Assembly (NCBI GenBank): GCA_022340305.1
Contig: JAJDOF010000088.1
Coordinates: forward strand, 1-33,989
Direction of reading: 5' to 3'
Source: Gammaproteobacteria bacterium
Lineage (GTDB): Bacteria > Pseudomonadota > Gammaproteobacteria > GCA-001735895
DNA length: 33,989 bases
The notes beneath the pieces are model-generated. The model ran no database searches, was not told where the DNA came from, and worked only from the letters and a program-made list of their open reading frames with translations. A program made the translations under genes and the position numbers. This document shows, one piece after another, positions 1 to 9,429 of the stretch. How positions within the stretch are numbered: position 1 is the first letter of the stretch; each line of letters opens with the position of its first letter.

Positions 1-1
1 A

Positions 2-1078
2 CACCAGGTTTCGATCCTGGGAATGCCGCTGGGCAGCAATCGGGCGCAAGACTGGGCCAGTTTCGCGCGCGCGGCGGCGGATCATCCGCAGATGCTGTTC
101 ATCGTCTCAGCCGGTAACAACGGGCGCGATATCGATGCTGAACCGGTGTTCCCGGCAGCACTCGATCTCGAAAACATGTTGGTGGTAACCTCGGCGGACG
201 ATTTTGTGCGGCCGGCTGAGCGCACCAACTGGGGCAGGATAGCGGTCGATTTTATGGTGCCCGCCGAACGCCGTCGCGCGCTCGATTACTCGGGCACCGA
301 AACCCGGGTTTCCGGCTCGAGTTATGCCGTGTCGCGGGTGGTGGCGCTGGCGGCACGACTCAAAAGTGAGCATCGCGACTGGACCGCGGTCGAAATCATC
401 GCTGCGTTACGCCAGCGCTATAGCGACAGCAGCCCCGCTGTATTCGACTGGGTCAACGGCGGTTACATCGCCGATCCACTGGCCGATCCAGCGGCGCCGA
501 TAACTAAAACGCCAATCATTGATTTCGAACCCGGGCTGGTTACCGATAACCCTGGATTTCGCCTGTCGCTCGACCTGTTGCAGCTCGATCCAGGATGGCC
601 CACCGGCCGTATCCGCGAGGCGCTACAGCAGGCTTACCGGGTTCTCGCACAGTGCGATATCGGGCCGCGCGATGTCGCTGCCTTCGCCATTCAGGCCGAG
701 GATTACCTGCTCGACCTGGCTACCGGCAGTGCGCGCAGCCTGCTCGAAGCGACTGGCGCACGACGGCCCGTCGTGGTGTTCGCGCGCGATACGCTGATGC
801 AGGCAGCCTACCTGGGCGAGGCGTTCGGACTCGGCAATACCCGGCGACGTCCGTGGCTCGCCAACAGTGTCTGGCTGATGCACGATGTCGATGATGCCGG
901 CATAGCCCTCGCACATGAGCTGTTCCACGTGCTGGCCAACAGTGGCGCACATGTCGAAGGCCGGCCCAATTTAATGCAACCGGATACTCATCCGGAAAGT
1001 ACCGAGCTCAGCGCGGAGCAGTGCCAGCAGGCACATAGCAACGGCGTGGCAAATGGTCTGCTGACGCGCGCGCGGTGA
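2..1078 (+). CDS. Subtilase-like protein with C-terminal HExxH motif (5' partial)
   Basis: The reading frame is open from the first bases of the window, so the N-terminus, with any Asp and His of a subtilisin triad, lies outside. The visible part has an oxyanion-type SAGNN motif (Asn codon 116-118) and a GSSYA motif in the place of the subtilase GTSMA box (Ser codon 320-322), which fits the C-terminal half of an S8 peptidase fold. After a long linker region, a second motif HELFH (codons 914-928) is followed seven residues later by another His and then by an NLM triplet, like a zinc-protease helix with a Met-turn. The protein could therefore carry two protease-type modules, or only one may be active. 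It ends 75 bases before the likely start of the response regulator gene on the same strand. The subtilase call is fairly firm; the zincin call is inference from the motif. Confidence 0.7.
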   Translation, partial: HQVSILGMPLGSNRAQDWASFARAAADHPQMLFIVSAGNNGRDIDAEPVFPAALDLENMLVVTSADDFVRPAERTNWGRIAVDFMVPAERRRALDYSGTETRVSGSSYAVSRVVALAARLKSEHRDWTAVEIIAALRQRYSDSSPAVFDWVNGGYIADPLADPAAPITKTPIIDFEPGLVTDNPGFRLSLDLLQLDPGWPTGRIREALQQAYRVLAQCDIGPRDVAAFAIQAEDYLLDLATGSARSLLEATGARRPVVVFARDTLMQAAYLGEAFGLGNTRRRPWLANSVWLMHDVDDAGIALAHELFHVLANSGAHVEGRPNLMQPDTHPESTELSAEQCQQAHSNGVANGLLTRAR

Positions 1079-1153
1079 GTCGGCGGTCAGGCCGCTAAGT
1101 GAACTCCGGGCGCAATAATGGATCAAAGCCGGATGCGCAAACAGGAGACGCGG

Positions 1154-1945
1154 GTGAATCTGCCACAACAATCACCGAAAGCCCGGGGTGCACCGGGCGG
1201 GGTCGTGCTCGCTGACAGCAAGCGCATCCTGGTAGTCGAAGACGATCCCGATATCAGCCATTTGCTGAAAATCAACCTGCGCGACAACGCCTTCGAAGTG
1301 GATGTTGCCAACAATGGGCCGGACGGTCTCGAACTGGCTTGCGCCGGGGATTATCAACTCATCGTGCTGGACTTGATGCTGCCCGGGCTCGATGGTCTCG
1401 AGATCTGCAAGCGGCTGCGCGGCCAGGCGATCACCGTGCCCATTTTGATGCTGACTGCCAAAACTTCCGAGCTTGACCGCGTGCTCGGACTTGAGCTCGG
1501 CGCCGACGATTATCTCAGCAAACCTTTCTCGATCATGGAACTGCAGGCCCGGGTCAAGGCGATTTTGCGGCGCGTGGAGCTTTCCTCGCAGCCTGCAACG
1601 AGCGCAGCCGGCGAAGCGCTCGAGAGCGGTGGATTGCGCATCGATGTTCTGCGTCGACAGGTCAGTGTCGATGGTCAGGCACTCGAACTCACCGCCAAGG
1701 AGTTCGACCTGTTGGCGCACTTCGCGCGCCATCCCGGTCGGGTTTACACCCGCGCTCAGCTGCTCGATCAGATCTGGGGCTATAGCCACAGCGGTTATGA
1801 GCACACCGTCAACACCCACATCAACCGCCTGCGCAAGAAGATTGACAGCCCCGAACAGGCGAAATACATCGAGACCGTCTGGGGTGTGGGCTATCGTTTC
1901 CGTGAGCCCGGCGATGATCACCAGGCGCCAGACCGTGTTGCATAG
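1154..1945 (+). CDS. OmpR/PhoB-family response regulator
   Basis: This is a two-component DNA-binding regulator of about 263 residues. The N-terminal receiver domain shows the acidic pocket EDD (residues 29-31), the phospho-acceptor Asp73 in VLDLMLPG and the conserved Lys123 in SKPF. The C-terminal winged-helix domain ends with the typical ETVWGVGYRF strand. I choose the GTG at 1154 because an AGGAGA Shine-Dalgarno sits five bases upstream. An in-frame ATG at 1118 would add 12 residues but has no visible ribosome site. The gene overlaps the following histidine kinase gene by 32 bases, so the two are coupled and form a cognate pair. The signal and targets are unknown. Confidence 0.93.
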   Translation: MNLPQQSPKARGAPGGVVLADSKRILVVEDDPDISHLLKINLRDNAFEVDVANNGPDGLELACAGDYQLIVLDLMLPGLDGLEICKRLRGQAITVPILMLTAKTSELDRVLGLELGADDYLSKPFSIMELQARVKAILRRVELSSQPATSAAGEALESGGLRIDVLRRQVSVDGQALELTAKEFDLLAHFARHPGRVYTRAQLLDQIWGYSHSGYEHTVNTHINRLRKKIDSPEQAKYIETVWGVGYRFREPGDDHQAPDRVA

Positions 1946-3410
1946 CCTCTATATCAAGCTGGTACTGGTGTTGTTTTTCCTGTTTTGCCTGATCGGCAGC
2001 GTGTTCCTGGCGGTTGCGCTGTACACCGCGCCGATGTATCAGCAGGAACTGAGCCAGCAACTCAATCACGATCTGGCCAACTACATCGTCAAGGAACATG
2101 TGCTGATCGAGAACGGACAGGTACGCCAGGACAACCTGGCGAAGCTGTTTCACGATGTGATGATTATTAATCCCAGTCTCGAACTTTACCTGCTAGATCC
2201 CGCGGGGCGGGTTGTCGCCCATTCGATGTCACCGCAAAAGGTCAAGCGCAACCGGGTCTCGCTGGAACCGATAAACAGGTTCCTGGCGAACGATGCGCAT
2301 GGCCTGATTATGGGTGATGACCCGGGTGGTGAGGATAGCCTGAACAGCTTTACCGTGGCGCCGATCGACTTCCAGGACCATCGCCAGGGTTATATTTACG
2401 CCGTACTCGGCAGTGAGAAGAGCAGCAATATTACCGACATGCTGCAACGCAGCCTGATCATGAAGTGGAGCGCCAGCGCGGTACTCGCGGCACTTGCCTT
2501 TGCCTTTGTCGCCGGCCTGTTGCTGTTCTTTTTCCTGATGCGAAAACTGCGCGTACTCAGCCAGGCCATGCTCGAATTCAGAAACAGCAACCTGCAGGAA
2601 GCGCTAGCCGGCAACGACCAGCAAAGGCGCCCCGGGGATGAGATCGAGGTCATGGCCACTACCTTCCAGGAAATGGCGGGTCGTATCGAATCGCAGATGA
2701 ATCACCTGCAGGAGGTCGAGTCGCTGCGCCGCGAGCTGGTTGCCAATGTGTCGCATGACCTGCGGACACCACTGGCGTCGCTGAGCGGCTTTCTGGAAAC
2801 GCTGCAACTCAAGTCGGATGATCTCAGCGATGCCGAAAAGCAGGCATATCTGAAGATTGCCTGGGATAATGCGCAACGCCTTACCCTGCTGGTCGAGGAA
2901 CTGTTCGAACTCGCCAAGCTCGACGCCAACGAAATTCAGCCGCAGTGGGAGCCGTTCTCACTGGCGGAGCTTGCTTTCGATTTATCGCATCAATTTTTTT
3001 TACGAGCCCGCGAAACAGGCATCAGTTTCGAGGTGGTGGCGGACGAGACTGTTCCACAGGTCTCGGCCGATGTCGGCATGATCGAGCGGGCTCTGGAAAA
3101 CCTCATTGATAATTCGTTTAAACACACACCCGCACAGGGCCAGATACGACTGCAATTAACGGCCGCGCTAGGCCGCGTTGACGTCTCTGTCAGCGACACC
3201 GGTTGTGGTATATCCGGCGATGAATTGCCCCATATTCTGAAACGCTATTATCGCCGCAACGACAAGCGTATCGATGGCAGTTCCGAGTCGGGACTTGGGC
3301 TCGGGCTTGCGATCGCGGCACGCATCGTCGAATTGCACGGCAGTCGCCTGACGGTTGCCAGCGAGCTGCAGCAGGGCACAGAATTTCGCTTCTCGTTGCC
3401 GGTCGGCTAA
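1914..3410 (+). CDS. Membrane sensor histidine kinase
   Basis: This is the partner kinase of the preceding regulator, about 498 residues. Domains in order are: an N-terminal transmembrane helix (about residues 11-35), a periplasmic sensor region, a second transmembrane helix (about 183-205), HAMP, HisKA with the phospho-acceptor His281 in VSHDLRTPL, and a HATPase domain with N-box NLIDNSFKHT, G1 box DTGCGI and G2 box SGLGLGLA. The frame is open far upstream inside the regulator gene, but that extension is an out-of-frame reading of the regulator. The ATG at 1914 or a GTG at 1935 are the realistic starts. The periplasmic domain is not one I recognise. The gene ends about 90 bases before the spondin-domain gene, which could be a target, but that is inference. 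Confidence 0.92.
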   Translation: MITRRQTVLHSLYIKLVLVLFFLFCLIGSVFLAVALYTAPMYQQELSQQLNHDLANYIVKEHVLIENGQVRQDNLAKLFHDVMIINPSLELYLLDPAGRVVAHSMSPQKVKRNRVSLEPINRFLANDAHGLIMGDDPGGEDSLNSFTVAPIDFQDHRQGYIYAVLGSEKSSNITDMLQRSLIMKWSASAVLAALAFAFVAGLLLFFFLMRKLRVLSQAMLEFRNSNLQEALAGNDQQRRPGDEIEVMATTFQEMAGRIESQMNHLQEVESLRRELVANVSHDLRTPLASLSGFLETLQLKSDDLSDAEKQAYLKIAWDNAQRLTLLVEELFELAKLDANEIQPQWEPFSLAELAFDLSHQFFLRARETGISFEVVADETVPQVSADVGMIERALENLIDNSFKHTPAQGQIRLQLTAALGRVDVSVSDTGCGISGDELPHILKRYYRRNDKRIDGSSESGLGLGLAIAARIVELHGSRLTVASELQQGTEFRFSLPVG

Positions 3411-3500
3411 CCGAGTTGATGAAAATGTTACAGATTGGTGATGGCAGCGTGATAGTGATTCAGCATAGTCGTACTTCACATTAGATAAGGAGAAACGACC

Positions 3501-4187
3501 ATGCTAAATCGCGTAAAACCCGCCGGCAGGCTGGCCCTGGCGGCACTGCTGCTGTTCACTGCATCGCAGGCCGTTGCCAGCGGTGAGCCTGGCTACCATG
3601 TCACCATTACCAATCTGACCCATTCGATCACTTTCACACCCATCCTGGTGGCGAGTCATCGTCGTCCGCTATCTGTTTTTGACCTCGGCGCAGCCGCTAG
3701 CGACGACTTGCGTGCCATTGCCGAAGCCGGCAACATCGCGCCAATGGCGGCCCGCTTAAGAGACGATTCGCAGGTCATCGATGTACAGGATTCGGGTGGA
3801 TTGCTGAAGCCCGGCGAATCGGTCACTGTTGTCGTCAGTGGCGCGCGCGGCGCCAGATTCATCAGTGCTGCGTCGATGATGTTACCGACTAACGATGGCT
3901 TCATCGGGCTCGACAGCGCCGAGGTTGCAAAGCGTGGTAGCGTTACCCTTTACTCGCCGGGATACGATGCCGGCAGTGAAGTCAATGATGAACTCTGCGC
4001 CAATATTCCGGGACCGACCTGTGGCGGTGCTGGACCATCGCCGGGCGACGATCCAGTGGAGGAGGGTTACGTGCAGATTCATCGCGGCACGCAGGGTATC
4101 GGTAATCTCTCCGCGGCACTCTACGACTGGCGTAACCCGGTTGCGCGCATCACCATCACCCGGGTAAGGGGTAACGACGATGACTGA
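3501..4187 (+). CDS. Exported spondin-domain protein
   Basis: This is a 228-residue protein with a signal peptide (hydrophobic stretch about residues 9-22, cleavage likely after AVAS). The start YHVTITNLTH, the phrase TFTPILVASH and the pattern of acidic, Gly-rich strands match bacterial Spond_N proteins, secreted beta-sandwich proteins related to the N-terminal domain of F-spondin. Two cysteines (in DELCANIPGPTCGG) could form a disulfide in the periplasm. A strong AAGGAGA ribosome site lies eight bases before the ATG. It is preceded by a two-component pair on the same strand, so co-regulation is possible. Bacterial spondin proteins have no settled molecular function. Confidence 0.85.
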   Translation: MLNRVKPAGRLALAALLLFTASQAVASGEPGYHVTITNLTHSITFTPILVASHRRPLSVFDLGAAASDDLRAIAEAGNIAPMAARLRDDSQVIDVQDSGGLLKPGESVTVVVSGARGARFISAASMMLPTNDGFIGLDSAEVAKRGSVTLYSPGYDAGSEVNDELCANIPGPTCGGAGPSPGDDPVEEGYVQIHRGTQGIGNLSAALYDWRNPVARITITRVRGNDDD

Positions 4188-4430
4188 GCTGGCATTTTGA
4201 CCGGTAACCGGGCGTGGCAGGATGCCCCCCGGGGCCAGTCACCCGGCGATTCCTGTGCTTCCCTCCCTGACGCGTCGATATCGCCTGCGTCTGCCGGCCC
4301 GTTGCACAGCAGAAACGGGTGTTGCAACTGATGCAGGCCCGTGCAGGCCAGGCACCGCAAGTGATTCCCCTGCCGGGGCTTGATTGCAGTAGAATAGAGC
4401 CCTGTCAATCAATACCATCACAGTGGAGCT
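4188..4430. other. Intergenic region, no gene seen
   Basis: These 243 bases separate the spondin gene from the DUF1989 gene. Short GC-rich self-complementary stretches are present (CCGG-TAA-CCGG near 4200), but none is followed by a T tract. I see no coding frame with a start and ribosome site. Confidence 0.5.
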
Positions 4431-5291
4431 ATGACCGAATCCAGCCGCAATAACCCCCCGGCCGATGCCGCCGAACGCCGCGCGGCGCCCGCGCTGGTTT
4501 GTTACGAAGTCGATCGCCTGCCGCTTGCCAGCCTTGATTTGTACCAGCAGGCCCGCAGCACGATGAACAAGGTCGCTGAAGTCACTGTGCCGCCGCGTGA
4601 TGGTCGTTGTTTCGAGGTGCCGGCGGGTTCATTTTTTCGTATCAGCAGCGTCGAGGGGCCGCAGGTGGGTGATCTCAACCTGTGGAACCAGCATGACCTC
4701 GGCGAACGTTTCTTCAGCGGCAAGACGCGGCAGTTGCACGCAACCCACGTCAGCACTGGCGATCGTTTGTGGAGCAGCTTGCCCGGCTTGCGACCGCTGG
4801 CGACAATCACCCACGATACCCTTGACTGGTATGGCTGGGACGAGGATGGCGGCAGTGTTCACGATGTCATCGGCACACGCTGTGACCCGTACACCAATTA
4901 CCTGCTGAAACAGGTCGATTACCACTATTGTTGCCATTCCAACCTGACACGAGCCCTGGCCGCGCAGACCGGACTTAGCCTCGGCGAAGCTGAATTGCAT
5001 GTGCACGACGTGCTCAACGTCTTCATGTGTACCGGATTTACCCTCGACACGCACCAGTACTTCATGAAAGCGAGTCCGGTGCGACCGGGTGATTACATCG
5101 AGTTTTTCGCCGAGATTGATTTGCTCGGTGCACTGTCGGCCTGCCCCGGAGGCGATTGCGGCAGCAGTAACTCCGATGACAGTGCGGCCTGTTACCCGCT
5201 CAAGGTGGAAGTTTTCGAGCCCGCCGCGGGTAGCCTGTCAGGCTGGAAGTCACCCGCACGCAGCGGTTATTCGGGTACCCACGGCCGCTAA
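4431..5291 (+). CDS. DUF1989 / urea carboxylase-associated family protein
   Basis: This 286-residue protein matches the DUF1989 family, which includes the proteins often encoded beside urea carboxylase and allophanate hydrolase. Recognisable pieces are the VPAGSFFRI strand, GDLNLWN, HATHVSTGDRLWS, the DVIGTRCDPYTNY segment, CCHSNLTRAL and a late CPGGDC motif. The Cys and His clusters suggest a metal site. About 45 N-terminal residues precede the family core, and an internal ATG at 4563 is an alternative start. No urea or guanidine genes lie nearby, so its job here is not shown by context. The nhaA gene follows after about 60 bases on the same strand. Confidence 0.88.
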   Translation: MTESSRNNPPADAAERRAAPALVCYEVDRLPLASLDLYQQARSTMNKVAEVTVPPRDGRCFEVPAGSFFRISSVEGPQVGDLNLWNQHDLGERFFSGKTRQLHATHVSTGDRLWSSLPGLRPLATITHDTLDWYGWDEDGGSVHDVIGTRCDPYTNYLLKQVDYHYCCHSNLTRALAAQTGLSLGEAELHVHDVLNVFMCTGFTLDTHQYFMKASPVRPGDYIEFFAEIDLLGALSACPGGDCGSSNSDDSAACYPLKVEVFEPAAGSLSGWKSPARSGYSGTHGR

Positions 5292-5352
5292 ACGGGTGGC
5301 AGGCGGGGTATTCCCCTCGCGAAACCAGTAACCATTAAATCACAGGGATTGC

Positions 5353-6576
5353 ATGAGTAAAGACAAAACGAGTTTGCCGGGCGCCGATGCGGTGCGTGAA
5401 TTCATGCAGCTGGAGTCGGCGGGAGGTATACTGCTGCTCGCCGCGGCCGTGGTGGCGATGCTGATCGCCAATTCACCACTACAGGGCTTATACGGTGCCC
5501 TGCTGGATACGCCGGTGGCGGTGCAGGTTGGCCAGTTGATCATCGCCAAGCCACTGCTGCTGTGGATCAATGACGGCTTGATGGCGATATTCTTTTTTCT
5601 TGTCGGCCTCGAAATCAAGCGCGAAGTCATGGAGGGTGAATTGTGCTCTATCAAGCAGGTCGTGCTGCCGGGCATGGGCGCGATCGGTGGTATGCTGGTG
5701 CCGGCATTGATTTATGCCTGGTTCAACTGGCATGACCCGGTTGCGCTGGATGGCTGGGCCATGCCGGTAGCGACCGATATCGCATTTGCCCTGGCCTTGC
5801 TCGGTGTGTTCGGGGCGCGGGTACCCACGACGCTTAAACTATTTTTGTTGACCCTGGCGATATTCGACGACCTGGCTGCGATCGTTATCATTGCGCTGTT
5901 TTACTCCGGGGATTTGTCTGCGTCTGCGCTGATGATTGGCGCCGCTGCGCTCGCGCTCGGCATCATTATGAATCGCCTGGGGGTAACACGCACATCCAGC
6001 TATATCCTGCTGGGGGTCGTTCTGTGGGTTGCGGTACTCAAATCGGGGGTGCATGCCACTCTGGCGGGGGTACTGATTGCCTTTTGCGTGCCGATGCGCG
6101 ATCAGCAGGATCATTCGCCGCTGCGTTCCCTGGAACACGATTTGCACGGACCGGTCGCATTCGTGATTCTGCCGATCTTTGCCTTCGCCAATGCCGGGTT
6201 GTCATTTCAGGGTATGTCGGTTGCGGACCTGGCCCATCCGGTGACGCTGGGTGTCATCCTGGGATTATTGTTAGGTAAGCCACTCGGTATCCTGCTGTTT
6301 GTCGGTCTCGCGGTTGGACTGCGCATGGTACAGCTACCCGACAAGGTCAGCTGGATGCAAATTATCGGAGTGGCCTGCGCCTGCGGCATTGGTTTTACCA
6401 TGAGCCTGTTTATCGCCGGGCTGGCCTTCCAGCACGGCGGGGGTGAAAGTTTTGCCGGTGATCGGCTCGGGATATTGCTGGGCTCGATTCTATCGGCCCT
6501 GCTCGCCTGCCTCATCCTGCACATCAGCCTGCCGCGTGATAAAAACGTGGCGCAGGAGCAGATCGCAGCCGACTAG
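5353..6576 (+). CDS. nhaA: Na+/H+ antiporter NhaA
   Basis: This inner-membrane antiporter exchanges internal sodium for external protons and supports pH and salt tolerance. The 407 residues give about twelve transmembrane helices, close to the usual length. The paired ion-binding aspartates are visible as Asp172-Asp173 in LAIFDDLAAI, and typical signatures include GLEIKREVMEGEL and PVATDIAFALALLG. Late helices include GIGFTMSLFIAGLAF. A short AGGG lies upstream of the ATG. The longest minus-strand reading of the next gene would overlap this 3' end, but that overlap disappears once its frameshift is recognised. Confidence 0.97.
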   Translation: MSKDKTSLPGADAVREFMQLESAGGILLLAAAVVAMLIANSPLQGLYGALLDTPVAVQVGQLIIAKPLLLWINDGLMAIFFFLVGLEIKREVMEGELCSIKQVVLPGMGAIGGMLVPALIYAWFNWHDPVALDGWAMPVATDIAFALALLGVFGARVPTTLKLFLLTLAIFDDLAAIVIIALFYSGDLSASALMIGAAALALGIIMNRLGVTRTSSYILLGVVLWVAVLKSGVHATLAGVLIAFCVPMRDQQDHSPLRSLEHDLHGPVAFVILPIFAFANAGLSFQGMSVADLAHPVTLGVILGLLLGKPLGILLFVGLAVGLRMVQLPDKVSWMQIIGVACACGIGFTMSLFIAGLAFQHGGGESFAGDRLGILLGSILSALLACLILHISLPRDKNVAQEQIAAD

Positions 6577-6619
6577 TAAAGTGAATCGACGGCCATCGGC
6601 GGTTAGCCGCGGTTGACGC

Positions 6620-7014
6620 TTATCGTTTTGGTAAAGCGGATAAATCCTGTGCCCAGTGTTGCGCAGAGCGGCAATAGTATTGATGACGTGGCGGCAACTG
6701 ATCGCGCTGCGCAATCGCCCCGACCCGTATACCCAGCTCCCGCTTTGTCCGTCTATCGGCCCGGCGTAAATGGGAGTGCCACAGCGCGGGCAGAATGTCT
6801 GCTCACGCGGCGTGTCATCCTCGGCGATTTTGATGTAGACGCTGAGTTTGCCGGAGAGCAAGCGGAAACTGCCGGGAATGGCAGGCGCCACACTGCGGAA
6901 GGCCGATCCCGACAGGGTTTGACAGTCCGTGCAATGACACAGCAACACCTGTTGGGGGTCGACTTCGGCTGCGAAGGTGATATCGCCACAATGGCAGGCA
7001 CCGTTAATTTTCAT
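6620..7014 (-). pseudogene. GFA/CENP-V family protein, frameshifted
   Basis: This is a small zinc protein of the glutathione-dependent formaldehyde-activating (GFA) fold. All early zinc ligands are present: Cys7 and Cys9 in CHCG, Cys26, Cys28 and Cys31 in CHCTDC, and Cys75 and Cys78 in CPRCGTP. After about residue 98 the open frame runs into an unrelated tail and overlaps nhaA. In the next frame the typical family ending appears, QRDQLPPRHQYYCRSAQHW, closing at a TAA at 6620-6622 and giving the usual length of about 131 residues. The break lies at or near the C run at 6718-6721. A net loss of one base, or of 4 or 7, explains it, since two or so residues of the family spacing also seem missing. 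It may be a real mutation or a sequencing error. Family identity is secure. Confidence 0.8.
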
Positions 7015-7211
7015 TTTCTATTCCATTCAAACTTAGTGTTCAAATCGTCCTATATAGTGATCAGCCGCAACCTGGCAGCGCGATCCAGCACAATAACCCA
7101 GCGAAAGATATTTCGAAAGCTAATAGATTCCGCGTTTACCGGGCTGCCGAACGACTTTTCCTGCCGTCCCCAGACCTGATACCATGGCGGACCGCAAAAA
7201 AGTAGCGCACC

Positions 7212-8108
7212 ATGTCCAGTCACGAAAAATACCAGTCATCGAACGCCGACGCCACCAGGCTGCAGCTCATTGACCCGGAAGTCAAAGAACTCGGCGGTTT
7301 CAGCGTGCGCCGGCTGTTACCTGCCGATGCGTGCAACATGGTCGGGCCATTTATTTTTTTCGATCACTTCGGCCCGACGGAATTTCCACCGGGCGAGGGC
7401 GTGCAGGTGCGTCCTCATCCGCACATCGGGCTGTCTACCGTTACTTATTTATTCGAGGGGGAAATCATTCACCGCGACAGCCTGGGTTACGTGCAGGCGA
7501 TTCAGGCCGGGGCGGTTAACCTGATGACTGCGGGTCGTGGAATCGTACATTCAGAGCGAGCCGGCGACGATCTCGACCGCGTGTCGCGGCTGCACGGTCT
7601 GCAGGTCTGGATGGCGTTGCCGCTGGCTGAGGAAGAATGTGCCCCGGAATTTACGCATTACCCGGCGAGTGAATTGCCGGGTTTTGACCGGGACGGTGTT
7701 GCGATTCGCGTCATCATCGGTGCAGCATTTGGTCATGAGTCGCCGGTCACCCAGTACGCGCCGACGCTTTATCTCGAATGCAAATTTCCGGCGGCAACGG
7801 TGCTGGCGTTACCCAACAGCCACGATGAGATTGCCGCCTACGTGGTATCGGGCGAAATGGGTATCGGTGAGTCAATCGTCACTGCCGGTCGCATGGCGGT
7901 GGCGCCAGCGGGAGAAACCCTGCGACTGCAGGCAGCAAGGGACAGCCATGTCATAATTATAGGTGGCGCCAGGTTTGGCGAACGCCATATCTGGTGGAAC
8001 TATGTTTCCAGCTCGCGGCAACGTATCGAACAGGCGAAGCAGGACTGGCGCAACAAGCGTTTCGACGAGGTGCCGGGGGAGAACGAGTTTATCCCCCTGC
8101 CCGATTGA
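7212..8108 (+). CDS. Pirin family protein
   Basis: This is a bicupin protein of 298 residues. The N-terminal pirin cupin contains the metal-binding set: His69 and His71 in RPHPHIGL, and His113 and Glu115 in GIVHSER. Further family pieces are FIFFDHFGP and LHGLQVWMALP. The C-terminal cupin ends with FGERHIWWNYVSS. Characterised bacterial pirins are iron-dependent quercetin dioxygenases or protein-binding modulators, so the substrate cannot be named. It is followed after 46 bases by phhB on the same strand and is divergent from the GFA gene across an AT-rich spacer. Confidence 0.94.
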   Translation: MSSHEKYQSSNADATRLQLIDPEVKELGGFSVRRLLPADACNMVGPFIFFDHFGPTEFPPGEGVQVRPHPHIGLSTVTYLFEGEIIHRDSLGYVQAIQAGAVNLMTAGRGIVHSERAGDDLDRVSRLHGLQVWMALPLAEEECAPEFTHYPASELPGFDRDGVAIRVIIGAAFGHESPVTQYAPTLYLECKFPAATVLALPNSHDEIAAYVVSGEMGIGESIVTAGRMAVAPAGETLRLQAARDSHVIIIGGARFGERHIWWNYVSSSRQRIEQAKQDWRNKRFDEVPGENEFIPLPD

Positions 8109-8154
8109 AGTTGCGCGAGCGCAGTACTCAAAATAGCAACACGAGGATCAACAA

Positions 8155-8496
8155 ATGACGGAATTAAGTGAACAGGGTTGTGAAGCCTGCCGTGCGGATG
8201 CGCCACTCATCAGCGAGGACGAATTGCGTCGCTTGATGCCGGCGATTCCGGACTGGCAAGTGGTGGTCGTGGACGGTGTCATGCAACTGAGGCGTGAATT
8301 CGGTTTTAAAAACTTTGCCCAGGCGATGGCGTTTTCCAACCAGGTTGGCGACATCGCCGAAGCCGAGGATCACCATCCGGCGATCCTCACCGAATGGGGC
8401 AAGGTGACGATTACCTGGTGGAGTCACAAGATCAGGGGATTGCACAAGAACGATTTGATCATGGCGGCGCGCACGGACCAGGTCTATGCGGCTTGA
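8155..8496 (+). CDS. phhB: 4a-hydroxytetrahydrobiopterin dehydratase
   Basis: This pterin-4a-carbinolamine dehydratase of 113 residues recycles the pterin cofactor after aromatic amino-acid hydroxylation. The active-site histidines are visible as His73-His74 in EDHHP and His91 in WWSHK. The short N-terminal CEAC segment is common in proteobacterial members. No phenylalanine hydroxylase gene lies in the window, so the partner must be elsewhere or the protein serves another role, as often proposed for orphan PCDs. It overlaps the next gene by 11 bases, suggesting coupled translation. Confidence 0.94.
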   Translation: MTELSEQGCEACRADAPLISEDELRRLMPAIPDWQVVVVDGVMQLRREFGFKNFAQAMAFSNQVGDIAEAEDHHPAILTEWGKVTITWWSHKIRGLHKNDLIMAARTDQVYAA

Positions 8497-9292
8497 CGTC
8501 AAGGCCCTGGTTTCAGTGCTGATCATCGTCCTGGTCACACTGTCGAGTACCCGCGTGCTCGATGACTATGTCGATGACTATACCAATGAATCGATCCGTA
8601 ACGCGGCGCTGACCTATGCCAGCGCGAGGGGTATCAATGCCCTGGTATCGGTGCTGCAGAGTACCCAGGTGGAGGCCGGAGTCATTGTCACCGGATCGAT
8701 GACCATCGGCGAAGTGCTCGATCCGTTGAACGACATGATCGAGCGGTTTTCGTCGGTGATGATGTGGGTGCTGGCATCGCTTGCCGCGCAAAAGTTGCTG
8801 CTGTTACTGGCGTCGCATGTCCTGTTTCTTTACCTGGTTGCGGTGCTGGGCGTGGTGTCTCTGTTATTGATTTACTTCGGCCGTTCAGGTGCGCAAAGCC
8901 TGGTGTTTCGCTGTTTTCTGGTGGTCGTATTCGTGCGCTTCGCACTTGGGCTTGCGGTCGCGCTGAACAGTGCTGCCGACATCCTGTTTCTGGATCAGCA
9001 GCTACGTGAAAATGACCAGGAGATGGGGCAATTCCAGTCGAATATCATGCGCCTCGATACCACAGCCGCTACCGACAGTGACGATATTCGCGATTCGGTA
9101 ATCGACTTCTGGCGCAGTCTGAGCCTGGCCGAGCTCGACCAGAAAATCAGCCGCGGGATTGAAAACTTCATCAACCTGGTGGCGATCTATCTGCTCAAGA
9201 CCATCCTGTTTCCGCTCGGGTTTTTTTATATGGCAATCTTTGTCATCCGCAGCCTGTGGCGAATCGATCTGCAACCAGCCGCGGTCGCCTGA
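8486..9292 (+). CDS. Uncharacterised inner-membrane protein
   Basis: I do not recognise this 268-residue protein. It has an N-terminal hydrophobic helix (about residues 5-20), a first soluble stretch of about 65 residues, a cluster of three or so membrane helices (about 92-165), a second soluble stretch rich in acidic residues (about 175-225), and a final helix pair near 225-255. The arrangement resembles small membrane proteins with an external loop rather than a transporter. The ATG overlaps the end of phhB by 11 bases, so it is probably co-translated with it, although no functional link is evident. Confidence 0.75.
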   Translation: MRLDVKALVSVLIIVLVTLSSTRVLDDYVDDYTNESIRNAALTYASARGINALVSVLQSTQVEAGVIVTGSMTIGEVLDPLNDMIERFSSVMMWVLASLAAQKLLLLLASHVLFLYLVAVLGVVSLLLIYFGRSGAQSLVFRCFLVVVFVRFALGLAVALNSAADILFLDQQLRENDQEMGQFQSNIMRLDTTAATDSDDIRDSVIDFWRSLSLAELDQKISRGIENFINLVAIYLLKTILFPLGFFYMAIFVIRSLWRIDLQPAAVA

Positions 9293-9429
9293 AACGCGTC
9301 ATTGTGCTCCTGTTCAGTTGTCGGTATCTGTCGCGCTAACCAGCAGACAGGTTTTCGAATCGGCTTATCGGCGCGGCCAGTTTCTGCTATTCTGCCAGGT
9401 CAATGGGTATTATCCCGGGTCCAACTACA

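Noticed and set aside
1172-1921. Long minus-strand frame opposite the response regulator
   Set aside because: It is the antisense shadow of a clear OmpR-type gene and contains no recognisable domain.
6490-6619. C-terminal extension of the GFA frame overlapping nhaA
   Set aside because: It is produced by the frameshift near 6718-6721; the family's real ending lies in the next frame and stops at 6620.
6613-7179. 188-codon plus-strand frame opposite the GFA gene
   Set aside because: It has no domain or ribosome site, and the zinc motifs are clearly on the minus strand.
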